Below, piece after piece: positions 58,957 through 60,032 of a stretch of DNA of 60,032 bases. Source of the stretch: UMGS172 sp045636945 (GTDB lineage Bacteria > Bacillota > Clostridia > Oscillospirales > Acutalibacteraceae); NCBI GenBank assembly GCA_045636945.1, contig JAZTYO010000022.1:1-60032 (forward strand), given 5' to 3'. The notes below the pieces were generated by a model that saw nothing but the letters and a program-made list of their open reading frames with translations, was not told where the DNA came from and searched no databases. How positions within the stretch are numbered: the stretch's first letter is position 1; the number at the start of each line of letters is the position of its first letter. A program made the translations under genes and the position numbers.

Positions 58957-58969
58957 CTACATCGTGTAG
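58957..58969 (-). promoter_or_regulatory. BlaI operator 2
   Basis: ctacatcgtgtag is a TACA/TGTA-type dyad in the leader region, matching the TACAnnTGTA core bound by BlaI/MecI proteins. It lies 25 bp, centre to centre, from operator 1. Confidence 0.85.
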
Positions 58970-58978
58970 TACAATTTT

Positions 58979-59007
58979 ATTCTACACAGTGTAGTCCGAT
59001 TTGTCAA
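58979..59007 (-). promoter_or_regulatory. Promoter of blaI-blaR1
   Basis: TTGACA, 17 bp, TAGAAT on the minus strand. Operator 1 overlaps the -10 box and spacer, so bound repressor would block polymerase. Confidence 0.87.
58982..58994 (-). promoter_or_regulatory. BlaI operator 1
   Basis: ctacacagtgtag is a near-perfect dyad overlapping the -10 element, the second copy of the motif at 58957. Confidence 0.87.
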
Positions 59008-59057
59008 GAGGATTTAGTGAAATTAATTATTCGTGTTGTTTTTAAAATATCAATAGA

Positions 59058-59900
59058 TTACTTCTTCTCAAAGCCGACAAGCATACCGCCGTTTTCGGCA
59101 TAGAAGCTGCAAAGCCCTAAAGTTTCGGCAATCTCAACCGACGTATTGGGGAATTGGCTTAAAACCATACCTTTAAGTGTGTCGGCGGCGTTTTGGTTCT
59201 GGCAATGGTGGATAATAACCATACCGTTTGACAGGCCTTCGTCTTTAAGATGCTCCAAAATTGCTTTCAAAGCCTTTTGTTCGCCACGGCATTTGTCAAG
59301 AGGCTGTAATTCACCCTCGTCACTCGCCTTGCCGACCATTCGGATGCCTAAAAGGCCAACGGCTTTAGCAACTATTGGCTTTACACGGCCGTTGTTGGCA
59401 AAGTTTTTGAGGCTTTCAAGCATAAACAAGAGCCCTGTATTTTGCGAATATTCCTGAATTTTGGCGCAAATCTCGTCAAAGCCCAAGCCCTGCTCAATTA
59501 GCTCTTTATATTTATACACAAAAAGTGTTAGCTCGGGGCCAGCCGAGAGAGAATTCAACACAAAAACCCTGCGGTCGGGGTGGTTTTCCTCATATTCGGC
59601 TTTAGCCATTACGGCCGAAGCATAACTGCCCGAAAGTCCCGAGGTTATGGTGACACAGAAAATATATTTTGCATCGCCAAAGGCGTCCAACCAATCCGAA
59701 GCGTTGGGACAGGACGACGAAGATCTGCCTTTATATGTTGCAAGGTCGCTTACCATAGCGGCCACGTCAAGAGAGCTATTATCGATATATTCCTTTTCGG
59801 CGGTTATGATCTTGAGCGGTGCGACACCGAAATCAATATCCGACAATTCAAGCAGATCAGCCGACGAATCGGCGACAATTTTAATTTCTTTAATATTCAT
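59058..59900 (-). CDS. DegV-family fatty-acid-binding protein
   Basis: The 280-residue protein has KIVADSSADLLEL at the start, SSSCPNASDWLDAFGDAKYIFCVTITSGLSGSYASAVMAKAEYE and LKNFANNGRVKPIVAKAVGLLGIRMVG. It shares the DegV fold with the gene at 48708 but is clearly diverged. LKNFANNGR replaces the usual LKRGGR, so the lipid pocket may differ. AAAGGGTCA lies before the ATG. It is the last complete gene of the window. Confidence 0.9.
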   Translation of the reverse strand: MNIKEIKIVADSSADLLELSDIDFGVAPLKIITAEKEYIDNSSLDVAAMVSDLATYKGRSSSSCPNASDWLDAFGDAKYIFCVTITSGLSGSYASAVMAKAEYEENHPDRRVFVLNSLSAGPELTLFVYKYKELIEQGLGFDEICAKIQEYSQNTGLLFMLESLKNFANNGRVKPIVAKAVGLLGIRMVGKASDEGELQPLDKCRGEQKALKAILEHLKDEGLSNGMVIIHHCQNQNAADTLKGMVLSQFPNTSVEIAETLGLCSFYAENGGMLVGFEKK

Positions 59901-59952
59901 GAAAATGACCCTTTCCGTTCACCACATAAGGTTGCGGTGTCCTTCGAGGGTC

Positions 59953-59981
59953 ATTATATTATGTGATAGCATCAAACTCAA
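59953..59981 (-). promoter_or_regulatory. Promoter of the DegV gene at 59058
   Basis: TTGAGT, 17 bp, TATAAT on the minus strand, 53 bp upstream of the ATG. Beyond it, to the window end at 60032, I see no supported feature. Confidence 0.8.
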
Positions 59982-60032
59982 CCTACCGCCGTTTTCACGG
60001 CGTATCGTTGCGAAATGTAATCTGTAGAGGTT

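Overview
The window looks like chromosomal DNA of an anaerobic, low-to-moderate GC Firmicute of class Clostridia, most likely an Oscillospirales/Ruminococcaceae-type gut or rumen organism. The evidence is a bifurcating-type [FeFe] hydrogenase operon, an L10 leader, a Cys T-box, RicT, the PadR/DUF1700/DUF4097 and BlaI/BlaR1 sets, plant-glycan hydrolases (GH38, GH43), and frequent TTGACA-N17-TATAAT promoters. No taxonomic marker such as 16S rRNA is present, so the assignment is inferred.

Layout. 1-821: the 3' part of a decayed IS3-family element. 854-5092 (minus): purC, ricT, holB, remnants of a DeoR regulator and a MATE transporter, an MGMT-like gene and an Lrp regulator. 5275: a SLOG protein. 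6125-14357 (plus): a ten-gene hydrogenase operon. HydC-, HydB- and HydA-like subunits of a probable electron-bifurcating NADH/ferredoxin hydrogenase surround a regulatory block: two DRTGG proteins, two stand-alone GHKL ATPases, a PHP protein and a hydrogenase homologue with sensory-type active-site substitutions. 14565-17040: an XRE regulator, trmO, an enolase-superfamily relic and a GH43 enzyme. 17159-22547 (minus): rpmG-secE-nusG-rplK-rplA and rplJ-rplL, split by a MATE transporter gene. 22820-28696 (minus): murA-walJ-rlmH, then SRP RNA-dnaX-ybaB-recR. 28881-32490: a GH38 enzyme carrying a DnaJ-like zinc finger, divergent from an AraC regulator. 32642-32824: tRNA-Glu and tRNA-Met. 33185-42441 (plus): a lipoprotein and two-component system, then DUF1385-prmC-recA-recX-rimO-pgsA. 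43349-47605: a Cys T-box, cysE, cysS, a methyltransferase and rsmI. 47709-54073: tRNA-Ala, two XRE membrane regulators, DegV, hemolysin III, the PadR operon and a radical SAM protein. 54190-56036: a NERD protein and a BIG2 lipoprotein that share a leader element. 56060-56170: a miniature derivative of the IS at the window start. 56198-60032 (minus): blaI-blaR1 and a second DegV gene.

Most of the window is housekeeping sequence. The parts most worth a second look are the sensory block inside the hydrogenase operon together with the cysteine pattern of both hydrogenases; the paired leader element at 54.1 and 55.3 kb, which can form mutually exclusive hairpins; the GH38 with a zinc finger; the SecE with a large membrane extension; and the MITE-like IS derivative. 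All identifications come from reading the sequence and recalling families; no database search was run.
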